The notes under the pieces: generated by a model
Database searches by the model: none
Told to the model about the DNA's origin: nothing
Seen by the model: only the letters and a program-made list of their open reading frames with translations
Assembly: GCA_027011835.1 (NCBI GenBank)
Contig: JALUZN010000495.1
Span: 1 to 17,055 of the forward strand
Reading direction: 5' to 3'
Length of the DNA: 17,055 nt
From: Draconibacterium sp.
GTDB lineage: Bacteria; Bacteroidota; Bacteroidia; Bacteroidales; Prolixibacteraceae
Shown here: positions 7,377 to 14,045 of the stretch, one piece after another
Position numbering within the stretch: the first letter of the stretch is position 1
How the letters are laid out: every line of letters begins with the position of its first letter
Made by a program: the position numbers and the translations under genes

Positions 7377-8264
7377 ATGAAAAATATTCCGGTTATAACG
7401 GTCTCCGGCAAGTCGCTGGCAGAAACTTACGAAACAGCATTAATAAATTTATACGAAAAGGGTACTCGTTTTAAAACCCAGTACGACAAGCCGGGCGACC
7501 CGCTGAGTATTGATTGCACGATGAACCTGACTATTGAAGAGCCCGAAACCGACCCGATGATTCATATGGCTTTCCCGGGTGGAATTGATGATTTAAAGGA
7601 GTATGTTTTGGAGTTGAAGGGATTTAAAAACCATTGGGTAAAAAATATAAACGATGTAAACGATACGCGCTGGGAATATACTTACCACGGGCGATTAAAA
7701 AATTATGGCGTTTGGCAGGAACTTCAAAATGGAGAGTCGGTGGAAGTTGGCCCATTTAAAGTCGACCAGATTGAAAGTGTGATAAATAAGCTTTCGGCAC
7801 AACCATTTACGCGGCAGGCGCAAATGATTACCTGGATGCCAAATCTCGACAACAGTTGTTACGACCCGCCATGTTTGCAGTCGTTATGGTATCGGATTCT
7901 GGAAGACGAAGAGGGAGTCTACTGGCTGAATTGCAACATCCGTTTTCGGAGTAACGATGCGTGGGGGGCAAGTTTTATGAATATGTTCGGATTTATTCAG
8001 TTTAATAAAGAGGTAATTGCTGCCGGAGTTGCTGAAAAAACTGGGAAGAGTGTGAAGCTGGGGCGATTAAATTGGCAGGCCGATTCGTACCACATTTACG
8101 GGAAAGATATAAAAACTGCAAAAGAGCGCTTGTTCGACCGTGTTGAAACAATGGCATTTGAGGAGCGAACCATGCCGTTTAACGACCCGTTTATCCGCGA
8201 TATGTACAATGCGGCCGAACCTATGGTTATTCAGAAAATTAAAGAGTTCGACGAAAGACATTAA
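7377..8264 (+). CDS. Divergent thymidylate synthase (ThyA-fold) protein
   Basis: This 295-residue protein aligns in its second half with ThyA. The blocks are DQIESVINKL...TRQAQMITW (E. coli DQITTVLNQL...SRRIIVSAW), the PPC motif with C166 in place of nucleophile C146, R191-S-N-D194 (R166-S-x-D169), N202 at the position of N177 that reads the uracil ring, and H239-x-Y241 for H207/Y209. These would support methylation of dUMP to dTMP with methylene-tetrahydrofolate. Differences are also clear. The N-terminal R-T-G-T-G-T phosphate loop is absent, replaced by a segment containing YDKPGDP. R127 is Q147, the His after the nucleophile is Leu, and the LGLPFN stretch is GASFMN. It may be a lineage closer to archaeal-type ThyA, or a paralog with another C1-transfer role. 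The frame could begin at TTG 7368, but the ATG at 7377 is preferred. It is followed after 7 bp by an aldo-keto reductase gene. Confidence 0.82.
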   Translation: MKNIPVITVSGKSLAETYETALINLYEKGTRFKTQYDKPGDPLSIDCTMNLTIEEPETDPMIHMAFPGGIDDLKEYVLELKGFKNHWVKNINDVNDTRWEYTYHGRLKNYGVWQELQNGESVEVGPFKVDQIESVINKLSAQPFTRQAQMITWMPNLDNSCYDPPCLQSLWYRILEDEEGVYWLNCNIRFRSNDAWGASFMNMFGFIQFNKEVIAAGVAEKTGKSVKLGRLNWQADSYHIYGKDIKTAKERLFDRVETMAFEERTMPFNDPFIRDMYNAAEPMVIQKIKEFDERH

Positions 8265-8277
8265 AACATGAATGAGA

Positions 8278-9261
8278 ATGAATTATACTGCAAATAAAGA
8301 GCGTTACAGCTCAATGAAATATAACCGGTGTGGAAAATGGGGACTAAAACTTCCCGCTGTTTCGCTGGGTTTATGGCACAATTTCGGAGGAATTGACAGG
8401 TTCGAAAACGGACGTAAAATTTTGCATCGTGTATTCGATTTGGGAATTACTCATTTCGATTTGGCAAATAATTATGGCCCGCCTCCCGGTTCGGCTGAAG
8501 AGAATTTCGGGAAAATACTAAAGCAAGATTTTAAAGCTTACCGCGATGAAATGATTATTTCGACCAAAGCCGGTTATTTAATGTGGCCCGGCCCATACGG
8601 AGAATGGGGAAGCAGAAAAAATTTGCTGGCCAGTCTCGACCAGAGTTTAACCCGAATGGGATTGGAATATGTCGATATTTTTTATTCGCACCGCCCCGAC
8701 CCCGACACACCCCTCGAAGAGACAATGATGGCACTCGACAGGGCTGTCCGTTCGGGGAAAGCACTCTATGTTGGCATTTCGAACTACCCCGCCGATAAAG
8801 CAAAAGAGGCCTTTCGTATTTTAAAAGAGTTGGGTACTCCGGCCATTATTCACCAACCGAAATATTCGATGTTTGTGCGTTGGGTTGAAGATGAGCTGTT
8901 GGACGTTTTAGAGGAAGAAGGTGTTGGTTGTATTCCGTTTTCGCCACTGGCACAGGGTTTATTAACCGATAAATATTTACATGGAGTGTTGGAAGATTCG
9001 AGAGCTGCACGCGAAGTATTTTTAAAAAAGGCCGATGTCGACAGGGTAGCCAATAAAATTGTTTTGCTAAACGAAATTGCGCAACAACGCGGACAGTCGC
9101 TGGCACAAATGGCTCTTGCCTGGGTTTTAAAAGACCCGCGGATTACTTCCGTTTTAGTTGGCGCCAGCTCGGTACATCAGATTGAAGACAATGTGAACAC
9201 ATTAAAAAATACCCGTTTTACAAACGAAGAATTAAGGCTAATTGAAGAGGTTTTAAGTTGA
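8278..9261 (+). CDS. Aldo-keto reductase, YghZ/AKR14-like
   Basis: This 327-residue NADPH-dependent aldo-keto reductase has a (beta/alpha)8 barrel. The start MNYTANKERY...MKYNRCGKWGLKLP and the SLGLWHNFGG motif are typical of the YghZ/AKR14 group, whose E. coli member reduces L-glyceraldehyde 3-phosphate and methylglyoxal. The catalytic tetrad is visible as D61 (FDLANNYG), Y66, K97 (STKAGY) and H138 (YSHRPD). The C-terminal phosphate-binding loop 'VLVGASSVHQIEDN' contacts NADPH 2'-phosphate. An in-frame ATG six bases earlier (8272) is also possible; 8278 matches the family N-terminus better. Only a few bases separate it from the ThyA-like gene, so the two are surely one transcription unit. 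A hairpin terminator follows. The physiological carbonyl substrate is unknown. Confidence 0.93.
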   Translation: MNYTANKERYSSMKYNRCGKWGLKLPAVSLGLWHNFGGIDRFENGRKILHRVFDLGITHFDLANNYGPPPGSAEENFGKILKQDFKAYRDEMIISTKAGYLMWPGPYGEWGSRKNLLASLDQSLTRMGLEYVDIFYSHRPDPDTPLEETMMALDRAVRSGKALYVGISNYPADKAKEAFRILKELGTPAIIHQPKYSMFVRWVEDELLDVLEEEGVGCIPFSPLAQGLLTDKYLHGVLEDSRAAREVFLKKADVDRVANKIVLLNEIAQQRGQSLAQMALAWVLKDPRITSVLVGASSVHQIEDNVNTLKNTRFTNEELRLIEEVLS

Positions 9262-9285
9262 ACTGGTAAAAATTGAAAATAAAAG

Positions 9286-9319
9286 AAAAAGGATGATTCG
9301 GAGAGAACCATCCTTTTTT
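9286..9319 (+). terminator. Intrinsic terminator after the aldo-keto reductase gene
   Basis: A perfect 10-bp stem (9286-9295 with 9309-9318) encloses a 13-nt loop and ends in a run of six T (9314-9319), 25 bp after the stop codon. The A run on the left arm could also let it work on the minus strand, where it would lie about 285 bp beyond the manC stop. Confidence 0.8.
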
Positions 9320-9603
9320 GTGAATAGAAAGGCCGGTTTAGCAACCAGCCCTTTCTCAATCAACCTAAAACCTAAACCAAAAACCAAACTTATGAATATT
9401 GTTGTATCTACTTTATAAACTAATATTTATAACTTCAACAACAGAAAACAAAAAAGGTTTAGATGATTTAAATTTTTTTCTGAGAAAATTACATTTTAGA
9501 AGAAAGGACAAAATTCAAGCTGAATATTATCCTTTACCTCATTGTATCGTTGTCTGTTTCATTCCGCCGTTGTGAGCAAAAAAAAGGGGAGAGATTTTTA
9601 CGA
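9320..9603. other. Gene-free interval with an orphan leader-like stretch and an 8-codon ORF
   Basis: No ordinary gene is visible here. From about 9358 to 9391 the plus strand is an unusual C/A-rich, G-free stretch built from repeats of the form AACCTAAA/AACCAAA, then ATG at 9392 and eight codons (MNIVVSTL) ending in TAA at 9416-9418. I associate such A/C-rich leaders with the region just before start codons of Bacteroidota outer-membrane protein genes (for example SusC-like). Here the gene is missing, which suggests a decayed or deleted gene start, or a short regulatory peptide. The rest (9420-9603) is A/T-rich with no clear terminator for manC. Confidence 0.35.
9326..9356. repeat. Imperfect hairpin upstream of an orphan leader
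   Basis: AGAAAGG-CC-GGTT (9326-9338) can pair with AACC-AGC-CCTTTCT (9343-9356) around the loop TAGC, with one internal mismatch or bulge. It begins just 7 bp after the previous terminator and is not followed by a T-tract, so it is not an obvious second terminator. It may be a 5' structure of a lost or very short transcript. Confidence 0.4.
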
Positions 9604-10692
9604 TTAAATAAGCGAGTCGCCTTTTTTTATTTTAACGTCGGTAACAAACTGTTTAATTTGCTGCTCGTTCTCTTTTTTACAAATCATTAAAACATCGTTC
9701 GATTCGGCAATAATATATCCGTCTAATCCTTGCAATACCGAGATTTTTTCGCCCGAAATATCAACAATGCAATTTTTAATTCCGTAGGTTAAAACATTGT
9801 CGCCACTAATTACATTCCCGGCTTGGTCTTTCTTTTTATTTTCGTACAATGCTCCCCAGGTTCCCAAATCGCTCCAGCCAAAATCGGCAGTTAAAACATA
9901 AACATTCTTTGCCTTTTCCATCACTCCGTAGTCGATAGAGATTGCCGGACACTCGGAATATGCCTTATTAATAAAATGAATTTCGTCGTTGGTGTTGTAG
10001 AGTTTAATTCCTTTTGCAAAAAGTGCTGCCACTTCGGGAAGATGTGTGTCGAATGCCTGAATCATTGACGAGAGCGACCAGATAAAAATTCCTGAATTCC
10101 AGAAGAATTCGCCGCTTTCAACAAAAATATTCGCCATCTCTTCGTCGGGTTTTTCCGTAAAGGTTTTTACTTTATATAAATTATTTACTTCGTTAAAGCT
10201 GGTTCGTTTTTTTACCTGAATGTATCCGTAACCGGTTTCGGGGCGGTTTGGTTTTATGCCCAGCGTAAGCAATGCATCGTTTTCGGCAACAAACGAAAGT
10301 CCGGTTTTTATCTGTTTTACAAACTCCTCTTCTTTCAGAATAATATGGTCGGAAGGAGTTACAATTAAATTTGCATTAGGATTTTTCGATTTAATTTTAA
10401 ATGCTGCGTAAGCGGCACACGGTGCTGTGTTTCGTCGAAGTGGCTCAAGCAAAACCTGGTCTTCTGTTAACTCGGGGAGTTGTTCAAGAACCAACTCTTT
10501 ATATTTTATATTGGTTACTACCAAAAAATTTTCTTTCGGAATTAGTGTTGAAAAACGGTCGTATGTTTGTTGCAGAAATGTGCGACCCACCCCCAGAATA
10601 TCTAAAAATTGCTTTGGTTTATCAACACGGCTCAGTGGCCAAAACCGGCTGCCAATTCCGCCGGCCATAATAATACAGTAGTTATTTTTCAT
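9604..10692 (-). CDS. manC: Mannose-1-phosphate guanylyltransferase (monofunctional)
   Basis: The 362-residue enzyme makes GDP-mannose from mannose 1-phosphate and GTP, feeding mannose- and fucose-containing surface glycans. The nucleotidyltransferase signature M9-A-G-G-I-G-S-R16 with P-L-S-R and K25-P-K-Q-F29 lies at the start. Other family landmarks are TPSDHII, the ETGYGYIQ segment, FTEKP, FFWNSGIFIWS, and DYGVMEKA followed by FGWSDLGTW. The length matches the short GMP form without the C-terminal phosphomannose isomerase domain found in the roughly 480-residue bifunctional enzymes. It stands alone: the upstream gene is divergent and the downstream region is gene-free. The ATG at 10692 places the nucleotide-binding loop at the normal distance from the N-terminus. 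Confidence 0.95.
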   Translation of the reverse strand: MKNNYCIIMAGGIGSRFWPLSRVDKPKQFLDILGVGRTFLQQTYDRFSTLIPKENFLVVTNIKYKELVLEQLPELTEDQVLLEPLRRNTAPCAAYAAFKIKSKNPNANLIVTPSDHIILKEEEFVKQIKTGLSFVAENDALLTLGIKPNRPETGYGYIQVKKRTSFNEVNNLYKVKTFTEKPDEEMANIFVESGEFFWNSGIFIWSLSSMIQAFDTHLPEVAALFAKGIKLYNTNDEIHFINKAYSECPAISIDYGVMEKAKNVYVLTADFGWSDLGTWGALYENKKKDQAGNVISGDNVLTYGIKNCIVDISGEKISVLQGLDGYIIAESNDVLMICKKENEQQIKQFVTDVKIKKGDSLI

Positions 10693-10712
10693 ATAATTTG
10701 TTCTTGTTGTAT

Positions 10713-10736
10713 TTGAAGTTGTTAAAACAACTTCAA
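10713..10736. promoter_or_regulatory. Perfect 11-bp inverted repeat upstream of manC
   Basis: TTGAAGTTGTT (10713-10723) and AACAACTTCAA (10726-10736) are exact reverse complements with only AA between them, 20 bp before the manC start codon. As DNA it resembles an operator for a dimeric regulator. As RNA it would form a hairpin in the manC leader. It lacks a T-tract long enough for a terminator. The function is inferred from position only. Confidence 0.5.
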
Positions 10737-10825
10737 TGCTAAAATACCGAAATTATAAATGATTCTAACAGATAAACAGAGAATTTTTTTCGAATACTGT
10801 ATACAACTTTCAATATCGAAAAGGT

Positions 10826-10856
10826 TTTGTTTAAGGATTTATAAGTTGTAATTTTA
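10826..10856 (+). promoter_or_regulatory. Candidate Bacteroidota promoter for the MlaE-MlaF operon
   Basis: TTTG (10826-10829) and TAATTTTA (10849-10856) resemble the -33/-7 pair TTTG/TAnnTTTG with a 19-bp spacer, within the expected 19-21 bp. The final base of the -7 box differs. It would give a leader of about 30 nt to the ATG at 10894. Confidence 0.4.
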
Positions 10857-10893
10857 GCTTTTTGTTAGAGAAGTTGTTTTTAAAAAGCTCAGA

Positions 10894-11634
10894 ATGAATT
10901 TTTTCTTCGATGTTGGACGATATTTTACAATGCTAAAAAGGGTTTTTGCACGCCCCGAAAGGCACCGGATGTATCTTCGGCAACTATTTCATGAGATTGA
11001 TACTCTGGGAGTAAACTCGGTGGGGATTGTTATCGTTATCTCTGTTTTTATTGGTGGTATTATGACCATTCAGTTTGCTTATAGTATGGCAAATCCACTT
11101 TATCCTTCGGAATTAATTGGGTTGGGTACCCGCGATACGTTAATTCTCGAATTCTCGTCGACAATGCTTGCGCTTATTATGGCCGGAAAAATTGGCTCGA
11201 ATATTACTTCCGAAATTGGAACGATGCGCGTAACCGAGCAGATTGATTCGCTTGAGATTATGGGCGTGAACTCGGCAAGTTATCTTATTCTGCCAAAACT
11301 TTTGGCCGTTGTTTTTATATTTCCATTCCTCTATATTTTAAGTGTTTTTTTCGGAATTTTAGGAGGTTTGGTTACCGGGCCGCTGGTTGGAGTTATTACA
11401 ATTCCCGAATACATTGAAGGAATTCAGTGGTTGTTTATTCCTTACTACGTTACATTTTCGATAATAAAGATGTTCTTTTTTGGATTTTTGGTTGCTTCGG
11501 TGCCCGCCTATTTTGGGTACTATGTAAAAGGTGGTGCCCTTGAGGTGGGAAAAGCAAGCACAAAAGCTGTTGTAAATACTAATATTCTTATTCTGCTTTT
11601 CGATTTGATATTAACCCGATTGCTGCTAACATGA
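10894..11634 (+). CDS. MlaE-type ABC transporter permease
   Basis: This 246-residue integral inner-membrane protein belongs to the MlaE/YrbE family, the permease of ABC systems that move phospholipids or other hydrophobic molecules between inner and outer membranes. It has an amphipathic N-terminal region with the basic R-P-E-R segment, then about five hydrophobic stretches. The family core is visible at about residues 80-125: RDTLILEFSSTMLALIMAGK, then IGSNITSEIGTMRVTEQIDSLEIMG, the cytoplasmic coupling region with the E-x-G-T-M-R-V-T-E-Q-I-D-A/S motif. The stop overlaps the start of the ATPase gene by ATGA, a sign of coupled translation. No MCE (MlaD) gene is present within the window. Confidence 0.92.
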   Translation: MNFFFDVGRYFTMLKRVFARPERHRMYLRQLFHEIDTLGVNSVGIVIVISVFIGGIMTIQFAYSMANPLYPSELIGLGTRDTLILEFSSTMLALIMAGKIGSNITSEIGTMRVTEQIDSLEIMGVNSASYLILPKLLAVVFIFPFLYILSVFFGILGGLVTGPLVGVITIPEYIEGIQWLFIPYYVTFSIIKMFFFGFLVASVPAYFGYYVKGGALEVGKASTKAVVNTNILILLFDLILTRLLLT

Positions 11635-12386
11635 TAACTGTAAAAGAGATACGTAAAACATTCGAGGAGAATGAAGTTCTTAAAGGCATTAGTGCCGAAT
11701 TTGGGAATGGGAAAACAAACCTGATAATTGGCAGGAGTGGCTCGGGGAAAACTGTTCTGCTAAAATCGATTTTAGGATTGTTTGATGTCGACAGTGGCGA
11801 AGTTTGGTACAACGAGCGCAATTTTACCGAGATGCGTGAGAAAGAGAGAAAGAAACTGAGGCAGGAAATTGGGATGGTTTTTCAGGGCGGTGCACTTTTC
11901 GACAGTATTTCGGTTGCAGAAAATGTGCAGTTCCCGTTAGATATGTTTACAAAAATGAGTGCAGCCGAAAAAAATAAACGAGTTGCTTTCTGTCTCGACC
12001 ATGTAAATATTGCGCAACAAGCATTTCATTTAAACCCCAGCGAAATCAGCGGTGGTATGCAGAAAAGGGTGGCCATTGCACGTGCCATTGCACTGAATCC
12101 GAAATATCTTTTTTGCGATGAACCCAACTCGGGGCTCGACCCCGAAACAGCAACAGTTATCGACAAACTGATTCAGAGCCTGACAAAGGAGTTTGGAATG
12201 ACCACTATTATTAACACCCACGACATGAATTCGGTTATAGAGATTGGCGAGTCGATTCTTTTTATTAGTGAAGGGAAGAAAGAGTGGGTGGGCACCAAAA
12301 ACGAAATATTAAACTCGAATAACAAAAAGCTAAACGATTTTATTTTTGCCAACAAACTTTATGCTCAGATGCGAAAAGGTAGTTAG
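11631..12386 (+). CDS. MlaF-type ABC transporter ATP-binding protein
   Basis: The 251-residue ATPase powers the MlaE-type permease encoded just upstream (4-bp overlap). Visible motifs are Walker A G34-R-S-G-S-G-K-T41, Q-loop Q85 (MVFQGGALFDS, typical of MlaF), signature S140-G-G-M-Q-K-R146, Walker B ending in D163-E164 (YLFCDEP), the D-loop S-G-L-D170, and the switch histidine in NTHDM. All catalytic elements are intact, so it should be active. The pair probably works with an MCE-domain protein encoded elsewhere in retrograde or anterograde lipid transport. The last codons converge on porX: the stop codons of the two genes overlap by 4 bp at 12383-12386. Confidence 0.93.
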   Translation: MITVKEIRKTFEENEVLKGISAEFGNGKTNLIIGRSGSGKTVLLKSILGLFDVDSGEVWYNERNFTEMREKERKKLRQEIGMVFQGGALFDSISVAENVQFPLDMFTKMSAAEKNKRVAFCLDHVNIAQQAFHLNPSEISGGMQKRVAIARAIALNPKYLFCDEPNSGLDPETATVIDKLIQSLTKEFGMTTIINTHDMNSVIEIGESILFISEGKKEWVGTKNEILNSNNKKLNDFIFANKLYAQMRKGS

Positions 12387-13951
12387 CCATTGGCACTATT
12401 TTTTGGCGAGAGTGTAATGACCGGAATAATTAACTCTTCCATAGAAATACCGCCGTGCTGAAAAGTATCTCTATAATAATTTGCATAGTAATTATAGTTA
12501 TTCGGATAGGCAAAAAAATCGGTATTTCCTGCAAAAATATAACTGGTGCTCACATTTCGTGAGGGGAGGAAAACTTTTCGCGGGTCGCGCACTTCAAAAA
12601 CATTTTTCGATTTGTAATTTAAATTCCGGCCCAGTTTATAACGTAAATTTGTATTTGTTTCGCGGTCGCCAATAACTTTTACCGGATTGTTTACACGTAT
12701 TGCACCGTGGTCGGTAGTAACAACAACGCGGATATCGTTTTCTGACAATCCTTTCAACAATTCGAGTAACGATGAGTTTTGAAACCAGCTTAGCGTAATT
12801 GAGCGATATGCCTTTTCGTTGTTTGCCAGTTCGCGTATCATATCCATTTCGGTGCGTGCGTGCGAAATCATATCAACAAAATTTACAACCATTACCGAAA
12901 GGTCGTTTTCTAAAATGTTATTCAGGTTTTCGGCTACCCAACGTTCTTTTTTAACTCCCGAAACTTTTTCGAAATAGAGGCTCTCTTTTCGTCCAAACCG
13001 TTTAAGTTGTCTTCTTATTAGCTCCTCCTCGTGTTTATTTTTATGTCCTTCGTTATCGTCGTCTTCCCAAAGTTCGGGGTACAATTTTTCTATTTCCGAA
13101 GGCATTAATCCGGCAAACATGGCGTTACGTGCATACATTGTTGCAGCCGGAAGTATTCCGCAATAGAGCTCCTCCGAGTCGATGCGAAAATAGTTGTTAA
13201 ACACCGAACTTAAGATTCGCCACTGGTCGAAACGGAGATTGTCGATAACCAGAACAAACGTTTTTTTACCGGCATCGAGGTGAGGGAAAACACGCTGTTT
13301 AAAAATGTCGGGCGAAAGTAGCGGACGATCGTCGTCGGTGCTTGTAAACCAGTCTGCGTAGTGCTCTTTTACGAACTTAAAAAAAGCTTTATTGGCATCG
13401 TCTTTTTGCATAGCAAGAATCTCGTCCATGGTCGAATCTTCCGACTCGCTTAGTTCTATTTCCCAGTGTACCAGTTTTTTATAAATGTCTTTCCATTCGT
13501 CGAAAGTCAGCCGGTCGCTAATTTGCATTCCTATTTGCCCAAATTGCATTTGGTATGCCGATGTTGTTTTTTGAGTTACCAGTCTTTTTTGGTCGATATT
13601 TTTTTTCAGCGATAGCAGAATCTGTTTCGGATTAACCGGTTTTATTAAATAGTCGGCAATTTTCGACCCCACTGCTTCATCCATTATATTCTCTTCTTCG
13701 CTTTTGGTAATCATTACCACCGGAATATTTGGAGAGATTGTTTTTATCTGTGTAAGTGTTTCCAGGCCGGTTAGTCCCGGCATATTTTCATCTAAAAAAA
13801 TGATGTCGTAAAAGTTATCTTTTACTTTTTCAATGGCATCGGTTCCGTTGTTTGCAATATCTACTTCGTAACCTTTCTCCTCCAAAAAAATTATGTGTGC
13901 GCGTAAAAGGTCTATTTCGTCGTCTGTCCAAAGAATTCGTGGTTTATTCAT
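12383..13951 (-). CDS. porX: PorX: response regulator with PglZ-type phosphatase domain, T9SS regulator
   Basis: This is a 522-residue two-domain protein. Residues 1-125 are a receiver domain with acidic pocket D10-D11, phospho-acceptor D54 (FLDENMPG), T82 and K104. A helical linker (about 126-215) leads to an alkaline-phosphatase-superfamily PglZ domain. That domain contains metal-binding D237 and D242 (VIDNLRFDQWR), a threonine in the nucleophile position at T271 (ILPAATMYARN), D-M-I-S-H and T-T-D-H-G-A. PorX in Porphyromonas is phosphorylated by PorY and controls the type IX secretion system. Its PglZ domain has been reported to have phosphodiesterase activity on oligonucleotides. The length (about 520) and motif order match that protein. 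It lies 94 bp downstream of porW/sprE on the same strand, so the two are probably co-transcribed. No histidine kinase gene is nearby. The cognate kinase is expected elsewhere. Confidence 0.93.
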   Translation of the reverse strand: MNKPRILWTDDEIDLLRAHIIFLEEKGYEVDIANNGTDAIEKVKDNFYDIIFLDENMPGLTGLETLTQIKTISPNIPVVMITKSEEENIMDEAVGSKIADYLIKPVNPKQILLSLKKNIDQKRLVTQKTTSAYQMQFGQIGMQISDRLTFDEWKDIYKKLVHWEIELSESEDSTMDEILAMQKDDANKAFFKFVKEHYADWFTSTDDDRPLLSPDIFKQRVFPHLDAGKKTFVLVIDNLRFDQWRILSSVFNNYFRIDSEELYCGILPAATMYARNAMFAGLMPSEIEKLYPELWEDDDNEGHKNKHEEELIRRQLKRFGRKESLYFEKVSGVKKERWVAENLNNILENDLSVMVVNFVDMISHARTEMDMIRELANNEKAYRSITLSWFQNSSLLELLKGLSENDIRVVVTTDHGAIRVNNPVKVIGDRETNTNLRYKLGRNLNYKSKNVFEVRDPRKVFLPSRNVSTSYIFAGNTDFFAYPNNYNYYANYYRDTFQHGGISMEELIIPVITLSPKNSANG

Positions 13952-13977
13952 TTAACTGTTTTTAATTGTATTTATAA

Positions 13978-14035
13978 AACTTGCAAAGCGCAGGATTAGT
14001 ATTTAGTTAACAAACTTTAACCTGCGAAGTTTTTT
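13978..14035. repeat. Weak inverted repeat between porW and porX
   Basis: In the 94-bp gap, CGCAGG (13989-13994) is the reverse complement of CCTGCG (14021-14026), with additional AACTT/AAGTT pairing outside it after a 6-nt bulge and a 26-nt loop. It is followed by T on the plus strand, opposite to gene direction, so it is unlikely to be a strong terminator for porW. It might be an RNA-processing or attenuation site. Confidence 0.25.
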
Positions 14036-14045
14036 AAACAACAGG

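Noticed and set aside
7377..8264. ThyA-like protein considered as a phage dCMP hydroxymethylase for modified DNA
   Set aside because: The ring-reading position is Asn (N202), as in dUMP-using enzymes, whereas dCMP hydroxymethylases have Asp. No phage genes surround it.
8268..8297. Alternative ATG at 8268 after the ThyA-like gene
   Set aside because: It is in a different frame and stops after nine codons (TAA at 8295-8297). The family N-terminus matches the ATG at 8278.
8555..9106. Minus-strand open frames of 67-86 codons within the aldo-keto reductase gene
   Set aside because: They are antisense shadows of a conserved gene with all catalytic residues. Their products are low-complexity and unlike known families.
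9358..9391. Short AACCTAAA/AACCAAA repeats considered as a CRISPR or tandem-repeat array
   Set aside because: The units are 7-8 bp, irregular and without spacers. They are better described as an A/C-rich leader.
9585..9603. Run of A after manC considered as the manC terminator (minus strand)
   Set aside because: The U-tract on the minus strand is not preceded by a stable stem, so I cannot support an intrinsic terminator.
12383..13951. PglZ domain considered as part of a BREX or other phage-defence system
   Set aside because: The fused N-terminal receiver domain, overall length and porW/sprE neighbour identify PorX. No other BREX genes are present.
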